Origin: Vibrio rhizosphaerae
Lineage (GTDB): Bacteria > Pseudomonadota > Gammaproteobacteria > Enterobacterales > Vibrionaceae
Assembly (NCBI RefSeq): GCF_024347095.1
Contig: NZ_AP024903.1
Location: forward strand, 1,736,001 to 1,800,000
Direction of reading: 5' to 3'
DNA: 64,000 bases
Position numbers and translations under genes: made by a program. This document shows positions 11,430-21,164 of the stretch, piece by piece; position 1 is the stretch's first letter, and each line of letters opens with the position of its first letter. The notes under the pieces were generated by a model. It did no database searches, was not told where the DNA came from, and worked only from the letters and a program-made list of their open reading frames with translations.

Positions 11430-13169
11430 TTAGCGGTTCTCGTTGAGGTACTTATTGACCATCGCCTGAATTTGATGCTTTCTGAATGGTTTGACGATAA
11501 AGTCGTCCATTCCCGCCAGAAGACATTCCTCCCGATCTTCCGGTGTTGAGTGGGCTGTTAAGGCAATAACCGGCGTAAGAATATTATGATGACGTAACCT
11601 TTGGGTTGCCTCGATCCCATCCATCACCGGCATAGAAATATCCATCAGAATCAAATCAAAATCGGGATGTTTTGCGATGATATCCAGACATTCTTGCCCG
11701 TGCCCAGCTATAGTGACACTGTAACCCAATTGTTCTAGCAGAATCTGGATAACCATCTGGTTGGTTTTCGTATCCTCAACCACCAAAATATTTTTTTCTG
11801 TGGTCGCTTTGTGTGAAGGCGATAAACACGAAGACACGGCAGATGATTGAGAGGCCTGATACGTTTTTTTCAGATGCAACGGTAAGTTGACATGAAAAGT
11901 TGTTCCTTTCCCCAGTCGACTTTCAACGTGAATCTGTCCTCCCATGAGATCAACAAGATGCTTCGTAATCGCTAAACCAAGCCCGCTTCCGCCATAGTTT
12001 CTGGTTTTGGTACTATCTGCCTGAATAAATGGTGTAAATAAATAATGGAGTTTCTCCGGTTTAATCCCAATGCCCGTATCGGTAACAATAATCGTCAGTT
12101 GATCATCCGCGGTATTGAGCTCAACCTTAACTTCGCCTTCGTCGGTGAATTTAATCGCATTCCCCACCAGATTAAAAATAATCTGCATGAGTCGGACCGG
12201 GTCAACGAAATATTCATACTGATCTGAAACCTGAGCTGAGATGCGAAATGCCAGATGTTTCTGTTTGGCATTCTCTTGATAATGTTCCAGAGAGCCAAGC
12301 AGACGCGCATGTAAGTTGGTCCACTGGCGATGTAATTTAAAGTGGCCTGACTCAATCTGACTGACATCCAGAATATCCCCAATAATCACTTGTAGTAACT
12401 CTGCGGAATGTCCCATACGGGTTAACAAATCACTTTGATAGTCATCTGAGTCTTGCTGCAAGATATCAATGATACCGATCACCGCGTTGAGTGGTGTCCT
12501 CAGTTCATGGCTCATCATCGCAAGAAACTGAGATTTGGTTTCATTGGCTTGTTCTGCAATCTGCCGGGCTTCTTGTAACTCTTTGGTGCGTTGTTCAACG
12601 ATATGTTGTAGTGCTTCTTTATGCTCAATTTCACTGATAGCACGTTCGATCAGTGGCCGAAAGCGGAGAAACGTTGATTTAGTATGCGTGTTGAATTGAC
12701 CACTCTCTGAACCCAATAACAATAACACTGAATCGCTGGCTTGTGCCCGGATACCAATCATCAGTGCCATCCCGATACTTTGCCTGAGCACTTCAGTCAG
12801 AAAGCTAAACTCAGTCAGTGAATCCGGCTGAAAAAGTAAAATACACTCGCCTTCAAGCACGCGTTGGAACTTATCCCCATAGCGCCACTGCCTGTCTTTA
12901 AACGCACTATTGGTTGTCAGAAATGTCGTAAAGAGTTGTTCTGATTTTTGTTTGGATATGACGATAAAATCGCTGAAATTGATGTATTGTCCCAGCACTT
13001 TCTGGAGCTCATCAAATATCTGATATTTGTTTTCTGAGTTACTTAATGCAGACAATGTCGCTAGAATGGTTCGATTTTCTTCAGCCAGACTGATTTCCCG
13101 CTCCCGGCATCGTCTCAATTCCAGTAAGGTTTCATTCAGCTCTTCTTCTATATGCTCAAAGTTTTTCAT
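11430..13169 (-). CDS. Hybrid sensor histidine kinase (VpsS/NahK-like), partner of FIST protein
   Basis: About 579 residues. An N-terminal coiled coil is followed by a GAF-like domain (about residues 45-180) and a second coiled coil. HisKA follows, with the phospho-acceptor His in FLAMMSHELRTPL (about residue 221), then HATPase_c (N box VGNAIKF, G1 DTGIGI, G2 GGSGLGLAI). A C-terminal receiver domain has Asp in LILMDISMPVMDG and Lys in DFIVKPF. No transmembrane segment is seen, so it is cytosolic and probably takes its input from the adjacent FIST protein. The FIST stop and this start share TGATG. No HPt domain is present, so an external phosphotransfer protein such as LuxU is likely, by analogy with V. 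cholerae VpsS. Confidence 0.88.
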   Translation of the reverse strand: MKNFEHIEEELNETLLELRRCREREISLAEENRTILATLSALSNSENKYQIFDELQKVLGQYINFSDFIVISKQKSEQLFTTFLTTNSAFKDRQWRYGDKFQRVLEGECILLFQPDSLTEFSFLTEVLRQSIGMALMIGIRAQASDSVLLLLGSESGQFNTHTKSTFLRFRPLIERAISEIEHKEALQHIVEQRTKELQEARQIAEQANETKSQFLAMMSHELRTPLNAVIGIIDILQQDSDDYQSDLLTRMGHSAELLQVIIGDILDVSQIESGHFKLHRQWTNLHARLLGSLEHYQENAKQKHLAFRISAQVSDQYEYFVDPVRLMQIIFNLVGNAIKFTDEGEVKVELNTADDQLTIIVTDTGIGIKPEKLHYLFTPFIQADSTKTRNYGGSGLGLAITKHLVDLMGGQIHVESRLGKGTTFHVNLPLHLKKTYQASQSSAVSSCLSPSHKATTEKNILVVEDTKTNQMVIQILLEQLGYSVTIAGHGQECLDIIAKHPDFDLILMDISMPVMDGIEATQRLRHHNILTPVIALTAHSTPEDREECLLAGMDDFIVKPFRKHQIQAMVNKYLNENR

Positions 13170-14377
13170 CACGAGAAAGACTCCGGCTGATACAAAATGG
13201 CAGATGAAATCATCAAATTACCATGTGCATTTTCACCCCCAACAAACTGCCCTTGTTCGCCGTAGGTAAACGGGCAGATAAAAGGCTTACCGTTTAACTG
13301 CTCACACATCTGTTTATGTACACGCTGAATATCACTTCCCAGTCGGGCCATCGCCCCCGCACAAAAAATTGAGATGGCACCGAGGATCTCTGAATGGGTA
13401 TAATTTTTAGCACTTGCCTCTTTCAAAACTCGAGCCGCCCGATTCACCAACTGCTCCCGGGAGCCCGTCATCAGGGTCACCTCTTGACCGACTTCAACAT
13501 TGGCAAATAACTCCAGGCCGCCCTGCTCCGTCATTTGTCTCGGATGGGTTAGCTTATAATAAGGTTGCTCATAGATTTGCCCGGCGATACGACCAAGTGG
13601 AAAACTCGTCATATGCTGATGGAAATATTCATCAGAAATCATCTGGTTGGCATGGTCACTGATCCAAGCCTTATAAACATCAATTGCCGGTTCATGGTCA
13701 ATTTCTTCCAGAAGGCGACCGCGAGATTTGGTGATAGTACCGACACATTCAGTCGGAGAATAACCGGCACAGAACCCGGTTGCCACGGTGCTGAGGGGAA
13801 AACAGAGTTGCACGGCGATCGCATTGCCGGACCAGCCTTTATCGGTCATCACCGACCAGCGTTGCTGAATAAAGTTATCCGCAGCGCTACCACCAATAAT
13901 CGGCACGGACATACCAAAAACATCATCGATCGCAGCAATAATTTCTTCTTCATAGCCGGGAATCGCGTGTAACACGATCAAATCAGGCACTTCGCCACAC
14001 CGCTGTGCGTGCTGGAGAGCTTGGTGAATCGCTTGTTGAACCGCATCATTGATGGTGGCGTAATTCGCAAATTCAGCGAATCCCGTGCCAAAAGTACAGG
14101 TATCATGATGAACGGCCATTAATGCAACAGCCGGACCGTGAAAGTAGCCTTTTTCTGTCATGATGCCCTGATAGGACGAACACCCGACAATCGCGACATT
14201 CGGCAGTTGACGAGTCAACTCTTGCCATAAAATTTCCGGGGAATACTCTTCGGTATAATAGAAAAATATACCGCGTAACTGAGAGCGCTCTAACGAAGCA
14301 ACAAGTGAAGATACAGCCGCAACAGGATCCATCATCTGAGAAACTTGAGTTAAAAACTGCACCTTGCCACCGTTCAT
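13169..14377 (-). CDS. FIST-domain sensor protein (NosP/VpsV-like)
   Basis: A 402-residue soluble protein with FIST_N (about residues 30-225; NVAIVGCSSYQGIMTEKGY, IPIIGGSAADNF-type glycine motifs) and FIST_C (about 245-385; ending in CPFTYGEQGQF). FIST proteins encoded beside histidine kinases include the haem-based nitric-oxide sensor NosP and V. cholerae VpsV. The pairing and order here match that family. Haem binding cannot be judged from the sequence alone. It is the first gene of a two-gene operon with the kinase. Confidence 0.87.
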   Translation of the reverse strand: MNGGKVQFLTQVSQMMDPVAAVSSLVASLERSQLRGIFFYYTEEYSPEILWQELTRQLPNVAIVGCSSYQGIMTEKGYFHGPAVALMAVHHDTCTFGTGFAEFANYATINDAVQQAIHQALQHAQRCGEVPDLIVLHAIPGYEEEIIAAIDDVFGMSVPIIGGSAADNFIQQRWSVMTDKGWSGNAIAVQLCFPLSTVATGFCAGYSPTECVGTITKSRGRLLEEIDHEPAIDVYKAWISDHANQMISDEYFHQHMTSFPLGRIAGQIYEQPYYKLTHPRQMTEQGGLELFANVEVGQEVTLMTGSREQLVNRAARVLKEASAKNYTHSEILGAISIFCAGAMARLGSDIQRVHKQMCEQLNGKPFICPFTYGEQGQFVGGENAHGNLMISSAILYQPESFS

Positions 14378-14443
14378 GATTCTTTCAATTTGTTGGGCAT
14401 TTTAACAATAATTATATGAGATACAATCAACCCGGTAGTCTTT

Positions 14444-14803
14444 CTATCTGTTTTTTAGATGAATGATATATTTTTTATGCGTACCGGTAATTAACGTAAA
14501 TTGGTCACGATTCTCAGGTGTAAAGGTCAGCTTCGTCTGACCATCTTGATTTTTTTCAATTTGTGCTGAGTGTCCGATAATCGACCAACTTTTTTGCGCC
14601 GGAAAAAGTGAAATCGAGTCAGCCGCTTCACCACTTGTAATCTGAGTGTTTTGCCCTTCAATAGATACCTGACACGGCGCATCACAAGACAGTTGCTCTG
14701 GCGCTGAGTAGCGATACGTCCGCCAAAAAAATGCAGCACTTAAAATCGTTAAAATCACAATAATATGTATCAATCGCTGTTTGGTGAGTTTTTCTGCTGG
14801 CAT
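14444..14803 (-). CDS. Small membrane-anchored protein, unknown function
   Basis: 119 residues with one N-terminal transmembrane segment (about residues 10-28, LIHIIVILTILSAAFFW). A probable periplasmic domain follows, with two cysteines close together (SCDAPC) that could pair. The rest is beta-rich and polar. I do not recognise the family. It precedes the FIST-kinase pair on the same strand, separated by 66 bp. In other vibrios, as I recall, this spot lies near the cbb3 oxidase assembly genes, so a relict or accessory of that system is possible but unproven. Confidence 0.7.
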   Translation of the reverse strand: MPAEKLTKQRLIHIIVILTILSAAFFWRTYRYSAPEQLSCDAPCQVSIEGQNTQITSGEAADSISLFPAQKSWSIIGHSAQIEKNQDGQTKLTFTPENRDQFTLITGTHKKYIIHLKNR

Positions 14804-15124
14804 AGTTACTTTATCTTCTCAATTTCAGACAAACAGTCTACCGGGACCGTTGAAAAGCGCTCAGTGTACCACTGATGTTTAAACGGAGGAAATGCGCTTC
14901 GAATGATTTGTATGCCACAAGTGGCGTGTTACAATTAAAGTATCAGCTCATCATCTTGAGCCCGGATATGTGACAAGAATACAGGCATCTATCAGGTAAA
15001 GTTTATCTGTTAATTTTGCAAGATTTCTATATAATCGCCTGATTCCTGTACTCTTTTTTTGACTATTCTTTATGATCAAGGAATGGTAAAATATTGATGT
15101 ATATCAAGATAGTGAAAGGTTATT
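14804..15124 (+). promoter_or_regulatory. fnr promoter region
   Basis: The gap between the divergent small membrane gene and fnr. It contains a clear TATAAT -10 at 15030-15035, with no strong -35, and a perfect FNR box at 15094-15107. If transcription starts near 15042, the FNR box lies in the transcribed leader, a repressing position. Confidence 0.55.
15094..15107. promoter_or_regulatory. FNR box upstream of fnr
   Basis: TTGATGTATATCAA is a perfect match to the FNR consensus TTGAT-N4-ATCAA. It ends 17 bp before the fnr ATG at 15125 and probably mediates autorepression under anaerobiosis, as known for E. coli fnr. Confidence 0.85.
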
Positions 15125-15874
15125 ATGATTTCAGATAAGCCAGGTACGAAACGGATTCAATCTGGAGGGTGTGCGATTCACTGCCAGGATTGCAGTATTA
15201 GCCAACTTTGCATTCCTTTTACTTTGAATGAGTCTGAGTTAGATCAGCTCGATCAAATTATTGAACGAAAGAAGCCTATCCAAAAAGGACAGGAACTATT
15301 CAAAGCCGGAGATGATCTTCGATCTCTGTATGCGATCCGGTCCGGAACCATCAAAAGTTACACGATTACTGAACAAGGTGATGAACAGATTACTGCTTTT
15401 CATCTGGCCGGTGATTTAGTGGGTTTCGATGCGATTACCGGAGATAGTCATCCAAGCTTCGCTCAAGCATTAGAAACCTCCATGGTTTGTGAGATTCCTT
15501 ACGAAATCTTAGATGACCTGTCAGGGAAAATGCCAAAATTAAGACAGCAAATCATGCGCCTGATGAGTAATGAAATTAAAGGCGATCAGGAAATGATTCT
15601 GTTGTTATCTAAGAAAAATGCGGAAGAACGTTTAGCCGCTTTTCTCTTCAACCTGTCGACTCGTTTTGCGCAACGTGGCTTTAGTCCGCGAGAATTCCGC
15701 CTGACGATGACCCGCGGGGATATCGGCAACTATTTAGGCCTGACCGTGGAAACGATCAGCCGTTTATTAGGCCGATTCCAAAAATCGGAGATCTTGAGTG
15801 TAAAAGGTAAATATATCACGATATTAGATCACGATTCTCTCATGGAACTGGCTGGTGTCTCAGCTGACAGCTAA
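15125..15874 (+). CDS. fnr: FNR, oxygen-sensing transcription regulator
   Basis: A 249-residue Crp/FNR regulator. The N-terminal cysteines Cys20, Cys23 and Cys29 ([11 protein letters not shown]) align in number and spacing with the [4Fe-4S] ligands of E. coli FNR; the fourth is in [10 protein letters not shown] cyclic-nucleotide-type beta roll follows. The helix-turn-helix [21 protein letters not shown] carries the E-x-x-S-R recognition residues. It controls the anaerobic respiration switch. The perfect FNR box in front indicates self-regulation. uspE follows 130 bp later, the usual vibrio order. Confidence 0.97.
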   Translation: MISDKPGTKRIQSGGCAIHCQDCSISQLCIPFTLNESELDQLDQIIERKKPIQKGQELFKAGDDLRSLYAIRSGTIKSYTITEQGDEQITAFHLAGDLVGFDAITGDSHPSFAQALETSMVCEIPYEILDDLSGKMPKLRQQIMRLMSNEIKGDQEMILLLSKKNAEERLAAFLFNLSTRFAQRGFSPREFRLTMTRGDIGNYLGLTVETISRLLGRFQKSEILSVKGKYITILDHDSLMELAGVSADS

Positions 15875-15881
15875 CCATGAT

Positions 15882-15912
15882 GATACAGCTCATTCAATGA
15901 ATGAGCTGTATC
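15882..15912 (+). terminator. Hairpin after fnr
   Basis: A perfect 14-bp inverted repeat (GATACAGCTCATTC / GAATGAGCTGTATC) with a 3-nt loop starts 7 bp after the fnr stop. Only a weak T-rich tail follows, so termination may be partial. Confidence 0.6.
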
Positions 15913-16004
15913 AAAATTCTATTGACTCCCCGACAATTTTTCTCATCTTCTGCCCCCTTTTAAGCTAAAGTTGTATTGAAACCCCATGATATGAGGGAGA
16001 TATA

Positions 16005-16952
16005 ATGAGTATTTACAATAATATTCTTGTGATCGCCGATGTTAACCACGATGAGCAACCAGCCCTTGCGAGAGCAATGCTGCTGGCCAAAAAGAGTAAA
16101 GATATTAGTCACATCACGTTGTTCCTCTCTATCTATGATTTTTCTTATGACATGACATCCATGCTTTCAGCTGATGAACGAGAAGCGATGCGCCGTGGCG
16201 TCATTCATCAGCGAGAAACCTGGCTGCGAAATGTCGCAAAACCTTACATCGATGACTCCGTCGATTTTTCGGTCAAAGTCGTTTGGTACCATCGCCCCTA
16301 TGAAGCCATTATCGCTGAGGTCTTCTCCGGGCAATACGATATCTTAATTAAAGCCACCCGTAAGCATGACTTTCTTGAGTCGGTGATCTTTACACCGACT
16401 GACTGGCATTTGATGCGTAAATGCCCAGTGCCGGTATTATTGGTCAAAAATGCTGAGTGGAAAAAACAATCCAATGTGATGGCTTCTGTGCATGTCGGCT
16501 CTGAAAATGAGGTCCATCATTCCCTGAATGTCAAACTAACCGAACAGTTACTGAGTATCGCCGAGCACCTTGATGCAACCCCTTATTTGGTAAGTTCTTA
16601 TCCGATCACACCAAGCAATATCACACTTGAATTGCCTGAATTTGATATCACAGCTTATCGGGATGCAGTGCGTTCCCACTGTCTGACGTCAATGAAAGAG
16701 TTACGCCAGTCTTTTGGCATTGATGATGAACAAGCCATCGTCGAAGAAGGTTTGCCTGAAGATATAATTCCGAAACAAGCGAAGCAACTGGATGTTGCGA
16801 TGGTGATTATTGGGACCACCGGCAGAACCGGACTTTCTTCAATTTTTATCGGCAACACCGCTGAACATGTCATTGATAAAATTGACTGTGACGTTCTGGC
16901 GATTAAACCGGAAGGCTATATTAGCCCGCTAGACCCCAATCAGAATTTATAG
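16005..16952 (+). CDS. uspE: Universal stress protein E
   Basis: 315 residues with two tandem UspA-like domains. The first begins NNILVIADVN; the second ends with an ATP-type loop IIGTTGRTGLSSIFIGNTAEHVI. The length and the fnr-uspE order match UspE of E. coli and vibrios. It is a cytosolic stress protein linked to motility, adhesion and oxidative stress in E. coli. GAGGGAGAT lies 5' of the ATG. Confidence 0.94.
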   Translation: MSIYNNILVIADVNHDEQPALARAMLLAKKSKDISHITLFLSIYDFSYDMTSMLSADEREAMRRGVIHQRETWLRNVAKPYIDDSVDFSVKVVWYHRPYEAIIAEVFSGQYDILIKATRKHDFLESVIFTPTDWHLMRKCPVPVLLVKNAEWKKQSNVMASVHVGSENEVHHSLNVKLTEQLLSIAEHLDATPYLVSSYPITPSNITLELPEFDITAYRDAVRSHCLTSMKELRQSFGIDDEQAIVEEGLPEDIIPKQAKQLDVAMVIIGTTGRTGLSSIFIGNTAEHVIDKIDCDVLAIKPEGYISPLDPNQNL

Positions 16953-16970
16953 CGAAAGCTAAATAGCCGA

Positions 16971-17004
16971 AAAAAAACCTTGCGCCAACGGTGCAAGGTT
17001 TTTT
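16971..17004. terminator. Bidirectional terminator between uspE and ttcA
   Basis: AAAAAACCTTGC and GCAAGGTTTTTT flank a 9-nt loop, giving a T-run on both strands between the converging genes. Confidence 0.85.
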
Positions 17005-17067
17005 ACTGATTGGTCGGATAGATCTCTTTAGGCCGAATGCTCTGTCTGGCTGAGCCAGTCATCACCC

Positions 17068-17961
17068 CTACACGTTTGTGACATCAATAAACATTGATTC
17101 GTCAATATTTGTTGAAGACACAACGGCTTCACTGAATGCGTACTCTCCTCTGTCACCATCACGCGCCAATGGCAAATCGGTGAAATCAAACAAGGATTTA
17201 TCAGCCAGTTGGCTTGGGCTGACATTCTGTAGAGATTTAAAAATACTTTCGACCCGTCCGGGGGTTTTCTTATCCCATTCCAACAGCATCGTCTTAATTG
17301 CCTGACGCTGTAAATTTTCCTGAGAGCCACACAAGTTACAAGGAATAATCGGAAATACTTTATGTTCGGCGTATTTAATCAGATCTTTTTCCCGACAATA
17401 AGTTAATGGGCGAATCACGATATTACGACCATCATCAGAACGGAGTTTCGGCGGCATCGCCTTCATCCGCGACCCGTGAAACATATTCAGAAATAAGGTT
17501 TCAACAATATCATCCAGATGGTGACCAAGGGCGATTTTTGTCGCACCAATTTTTTCAGCAAACGAATATAACGTTCCGCGACGTAGCCGGGAGCACAGTC
17601 CGCATGTGGTCTTCCCTTCCGGTATTTTTTCTTTAACGACCGAATAGGTATCTTTATCGACAATATAATAAGGAATGTTCAAACTCTCAAAATACTGAGG
17701 CAGGATATGCTCAGGAAAGCCGGGTTGTTTTTGATCGAGATTCACAGCAACCACATCAAATTTCACCGGCGCTGCTTTTTGCAGATTTAACAGAATATCT
17801 AGCATTGCAAATGAATCTTTTCCGCCACTGATACAGGCCATCACAACATCATTTTCTTCGATCATGTTGTAATCGATGATGGCATTACCAACATTTCTGC
17901 GCAGACGCTTCTGGAGTTTGTTGAACTCAAGGGTTTCTTTTCGGGTATCTTTTTGATTCAT
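17068..17961 (-). CDS. ttcA: TtcA, tRNA 2-thiocytidine synthase
   Basis: 297 residues. The PP-loop is [16 protein letters not shown]. The two CxxC pairs that hold the Fe-S cluster are in [11 protein letters not shown] and [14 protein letters not shown]. The enzyme thiolates cytidine 32 of certain tRNAs in the cytosol. It converges with uspE across a shared terminator. Confidence 0.96.
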   Translation of the reverse strand: MNQKDTRKETLEFNKLQKRLRRNVGNAIIDYNMIEENDVVMACISGGKDSFAMLDILLNLQKAAPVKFDVVAVNLDQKQPGFPEHILPQYFESLNIPYYIVDKDTYSVVKEKIPEGKTTCGLCSRLRRGTLYSFAEKIGATKIALGHHLDDIVETLFLNMFHGSRMKAMPPKLRSDDGRNIVIRPLTYCREKDLIKYAEHKVFPIIPCNLCGSQENLQRQAIKTMLLEWDKKTPGRVESIFKSLQNVSPSQLADKSLFDFTDLPLARDGDRGEYAFSEAVVSSTNIDESMFIDVTNV

Positions 17962-18097
17962 GACGACTTCTCACACTGTCGATTATTCTAACGACTGTAG
18001 ATTGCTGCTAGGTTCTTTTAGGGCGTGGATTATACGGATTTTTCGCGTGGGTTGAAATACATCTGTCACTGCGAATGTCTCTGCTGCAAAAGCGGGG

Positions 18098-18124
18098 AAA
18101 ACCGGGCCTCAGTTCCGGCCCGGT
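18098..18124 (-). terminator. Terminator of the glucosaminidase operon
   Basis: The GC-rich stem ACCGGGCC / GGCCCGGT lies 9 bp beyond the stop of the minus-strand gene at 18133, with TTTT following on that strand. Confidence 0.75.
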
Positions 18125-18132
18125 GCTGGTTA

Positions 18133-18954
18133 TTACTCTGTGGTAACCGAATCGTCTTGTAAATATTGCTGGTTATGACGAATCATCGTCTGAAGAGATT
18201 TCACGTAAGCCGCGCCACGCTCAGAATACTTTGTCAATCCATTGGTTAATTGCATTGCACTTTCGGTCGAGAGAAGATCTTGCCCTTCAGAACGCAACTG
18301 ATAACGGATTTCACGTAATTGACGGTAAGCCAAATTACGATTCACATTGATAAAATACCGATGAATTGATTGTTGCACGGATTTAAATTTTGCCACTTCA
18401 TGTGCCATGCCTTCGCCTCTGGCGAGCGGCACTAAGCCACAACCTTTTTGATAACACCACTGGCCAAAATAATTATTGCCTTCTTTGGCAAATCGGGATG
18501 TTCCCCAGGCAGACTCATTTGCAGCTTGGATCAGCACCAATGCTTCCGGCAGGACATCGACTTTATGCAGCATTTTATCCAGCCATTCTAAGTCGGGACC
18601 TTCTACAGGAATTTTAACCGAATAAAGTGAGCTGAGTTCAGCCAGTTGCTCAATTTCTGCCTGAGACAGCGAGCCAGAGGTAATGTCCTCCTTACTGTTG
18701 AGCAGGAAATCTCGCTCTTTCTGGGTTCTGTGATTTTCATATTCAATCCCCGGTCTGAGATAGTGAAAGAAAGCATGTTTTTTCTGTTCTACCGTTTTAA
18801 ACGCCTTGAAATTTGGCGCGGTTGCAACGGGGATCCCTTGTGGTTGTTTACTTTCGACCGTCGAACGTCCTGCTTCAATATGCAGCTGATAATAAGTACA
18901 ACTGACAAGAACGAGTACGACGACAGAAAAAAAGAAATAAATCAGTTTACGCAT
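18133..18954 (-). CDS. Bax-type glucosaminidase-domain lipoprotein
   Basis: About 273 residues from the ATG at 18954. The start MRKLIYFFFSVVVLVLVSC has an LVSC lipobox, so it is probably a lipoprotein. The C-terminal half is a FlgJ/Bax glucosaminidase domain: IQAANESAWGTSRFAKEGNNYFGQWC, with the catalytic Glu in NESAWGTSRFA, then the conserved GLTKYSERGAAYVKSL. It probably cleaves peptidoglycan at the cell envelope. A longer ORF reaches 18996, but the shorter start gives a proper signal sequence and an 8-nt overlap with the upstream gene. Confidence 0.88.
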   Translation of the reverse strand: MRKLIYFFFSVVVLVLVSCTYYQLHIEAGRSTVESKQPQGIPVATAPNFKAFKTVEQKKHAFFHYLRPGIEYENHRTQKERDFLLNSKEDITSGSLSQAEIEQLAELSSLYSVKIPVEGPDLEWLDKMLHKVDVLPEALVLIQAANESAWGTSRFAKEGNNYFGQWCYQKGCGLVPLARGEGMAHEVAKFKSVQQSIHRYFINVNRNLAYRQLREIRYQLRSEGQDLLSTESAMQLTNGLTKYSERGAAYVKSLQTMIRHNQQYLQDDSVTTE

Positions 18955-19732
18955 TGAAAACCTTACTTTGCTGATCGCTGTCTGATGTCGAAACAATGGT
19001 TAAACGAATGCCAAACATGTTTCGATATAGAATGCCTTTGACATGTAAGAAGAACGGCAAAACCAAAATGAAACCAATGCCGTAAAAAAGAATCGCAAAC
19101 CCGGTCAAAATCATCAAAATAAAATAGATACAGGTCAGCGGCAGGATTTTTTTATTGGTTGCTTTCAAAGAGATCAGTAATGCTTTAAAGATCGGCAACC
19201 GTTTCTCACAAATCAACAGAATCGCGTGGCTGAATGCAACGGAGGCATACATGGAAAGAATCCAGAAAATTTGCCCGAGGACAGACTGAGTGACCAGCAT
19301 GATTAATGTTGCCAATGTCACAGCGACGGTGAATTGCAACCCTTTAGTAATATGCCGGGTCTGAGTTTTTAAGCCGGCTGCATGACTCATCGCCATGAGA
19401 CTCGCACCCGCATAAATCGGTGCGCTGACGACTTCAAAACTAAATACAGCAATAAAAAAGGCCTGAACTAAACGGGGATCGATCTGTTCCGGATTCTGTA
19501 CACTCGCCAGAATACTATCTAAATCTGGTAGCTGGAGTTTCAGAACAATGTAGAAAATGATGAGTTGTACGGCGAGCAAAATAAATATCGCCGGGGTAAA
19601 GGACCAGAAATGCTTGGCCGTGCAAGATGCGCCTTCCCTGAGAATTGCGCCGACTTTCAGTTGATAATCGCCAGTCAAAGCTTTTTCTAAGCTTCCCCCT
19701 AAATTAAACTCTTTTTCAAATTTCTGACTCAT
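18947..19732 (-). CDS. Integral membrane protein, unknown function
   Basis: 261 residues with about six transmembrane segments after a polar N-terminus (LGGSLEKALTGDYQLKVGAILREG). No catalytic motif is recognised. It overlaps the downstream glucosaminidase gene by 8 nt, so the two are translationally coupled and may work together at the envelope. As I recall, the pair lies beside ttcA in other vibrios too. Confidence 0.8.
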   Translation of the reverse strand: MSQKFEKEFNLGGSLEKALTGDYQLKVGAILREGASCTAKHFWSFTPAIFILLAVQLIIFYIVLKLQLPDLDSILASVQNPEQIDPRLVQAFFIAVFSFEVVSAPIYAGASLMAMSHAAGLKTQTRHITKGLQFTVAVTLATLIMLVTQSVLGQIFWILSMYASVAFSHAILLICEKRLPIFKALLISLKATNKKILPLTCIYFILMILTGFAILFYGIGFILVLPFFLHVKGILYRNMFGIRLTIVSTSDSDQQSKVFNA

Positions 19733-20039
19733 GCTACCTCTTGGATGGCTGTAACTCCGACCACCATAACCACAACGAAGGGGGCATTATACTGAAATTG
19801 ATTTCAACTCGAAATTGCATAGATGTAACTTTTTTTATTCATTTTATGGAAACACCGTGGCAGCGGCCGATTTTCGCTCGCAAAATGAGCAGTTTGCCGA
19901 TGTCATCATAAAAATTCATCGTCAAGTCCCGAAAATTGAATTGACTTCAAATGAGTGAATATTATGATGCAGCGGATAGCGTGAATCGCCATGAGACATC
20001 CCTTAATCGACGCTGACAGTCTCAGCCTTTCAATGGAGA
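19733..20039 (+). promoter_or_regulatory. Divergent intergenic region with potA promoter
   Basis: A 307-bp gap between the divergent membrane gene and potA. TTGAAT (19936-19941) and TATTAT (19960-19965) with 18-bp spacing form a plausible sigma-70 promoter for potABCD. The ~75-nt leader after it shows no recognised riboswitch. Confidence 0.45.
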
Positions 20040-21164
20040 ATGGAAACATTGAACGCAGCACAACCACATGAATCTCCGCTAGTTTCTCTGGTAGGAATGA
20101 GCAAGAGTTACGACGGAAAAAAAATCATTGATGATTTTTCATTGCAAGTCAATCACGGGGAGTTTTTAACCATTCTCGGGCCATCCGGATGTGGTAAAAC
20201 AACCATTCTGAGAATGATTGCGGGATTTGAATCAGCCGATGAAGGTCATATTTTTCTCGACGGGCAGGATGTGACGGCTATCCCGGCAGAACGTCGTAAT
20301 GTCAATACCGTTTTCCAAAGCTATGCCCTCTTCCCTCATATGACCGTCTTTGACAATGTTGCTTTTGGGTTGAGAATGCGCAAAGTACCGGCAGCGGAGA
20401 TTCACACCCGAGTCTTCGAAGTGCTGAAAATGGTACGCTTAGACGACTATGCCGGACGCAAACCGCATCAGCTGTCAGGTGGACAGCAACAACGGGTTGC
20501 CATTGCCCGGGCAATGGTCAATAAACCGAAAGTTCTCTTGCTGGATGAGTCATTATCCGCACTCGACTACAAACTGCGTCAACAGATGCAGGTCGAACTC
20601 AAACAACTTCAGCGTCAGCTGGGAATCACATTTATTTTCGTGACCCATGATCAGGAAGAAGCCTTATCAATGTCGGATCGGATTATTGTCATGAGAGACG
20701 GCAATATTGAGCAAGACGGGACACCGAAAGCCATTTATGAAGATCCGAAAAACCTTTTCGTTGCCCGCTTTATCGGTGAAATCAATGTCTTTGAAGCCGT
20801 GACAATCGAAAGAGTAGATGAGCGACGGATTCTTGTGTCAATTGAAGGCACGAATGCGGTGATTGACTTCGATAAACCGGTAACCGCCGGTCAGCGGCTT
20901 CAGGTTTTGTTGCGTCCTGAAGATATTCGTCTGAAAGAAGTAAAAGAAACCGATAGCGAAGGAATTACCGGACATATCATTGACCGGACCTACAAAGGAA
21001 TGACGTTAGATTCAGTGGTGGAATTATCGTCCGGCCTGCGCATTATGGTCAGTGAATTTTTCAACGAAGATGATCCTGATGTCGATCACTCTCTCGGTCA
21101 AAAAGTTGTCCTCACTTGGGTTGAAAGCTGGGAGGTCGTTCTGGATGAAAATGCCTCGAATTAG
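20040..21164 (+). CDS. potA: PotA, polyamine ABC transporter ATPase
   Basis: A 374-residue ABC ATPase: Walker [11 protein letters not shown]-loop [10 protein letters not shown], signature LSGGQQQR, Walker [13 protein letters not shown] and H-loop [10 protein letters not shown]-terminal TOBE regulatory domain follows ([10 protein letters not shown]). It powers spermidine/putrescine import with PotB, PotC and PotD. The ATG at 20040 sits almost on top of its GGAGA. The TTG at 20049 has better spacing and could be the true start. It overlaps potB by 20 nt. Confidence 0.95.
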   Translation: METLNAAQPHESPLVSLVGMSKSYDGKKIIDDFSLQVNHGEFLTILGPSGCGKTTILRMIAGFESADEGHIFLDGQDVTAIPAERRNVNTVFQSYALFPHMTVFDNVAFGLRMRKVPAAEIHTRVFEVLKMVRLDDYAGRKPHQLSGGQQQRVAIARAMVNKPKVLLLDESLSALDYKLRQQMQVELKQLQRQLGITFIFVTHDQEEALSMSDRIIVMRDGNIEQDGTPKAIYEDPKNLFVARFIGEINVFEAVTIERVDERRILVSIEGTNAVIDFDKPVTAGQRLQVLLRPEDIRLKEVKETDSEGITGHIIDRTYKGMTLDSVVELSSGLRIMVSEFFNEDDPDVDHSLGQKVVLTWVESWEVVLDENASN

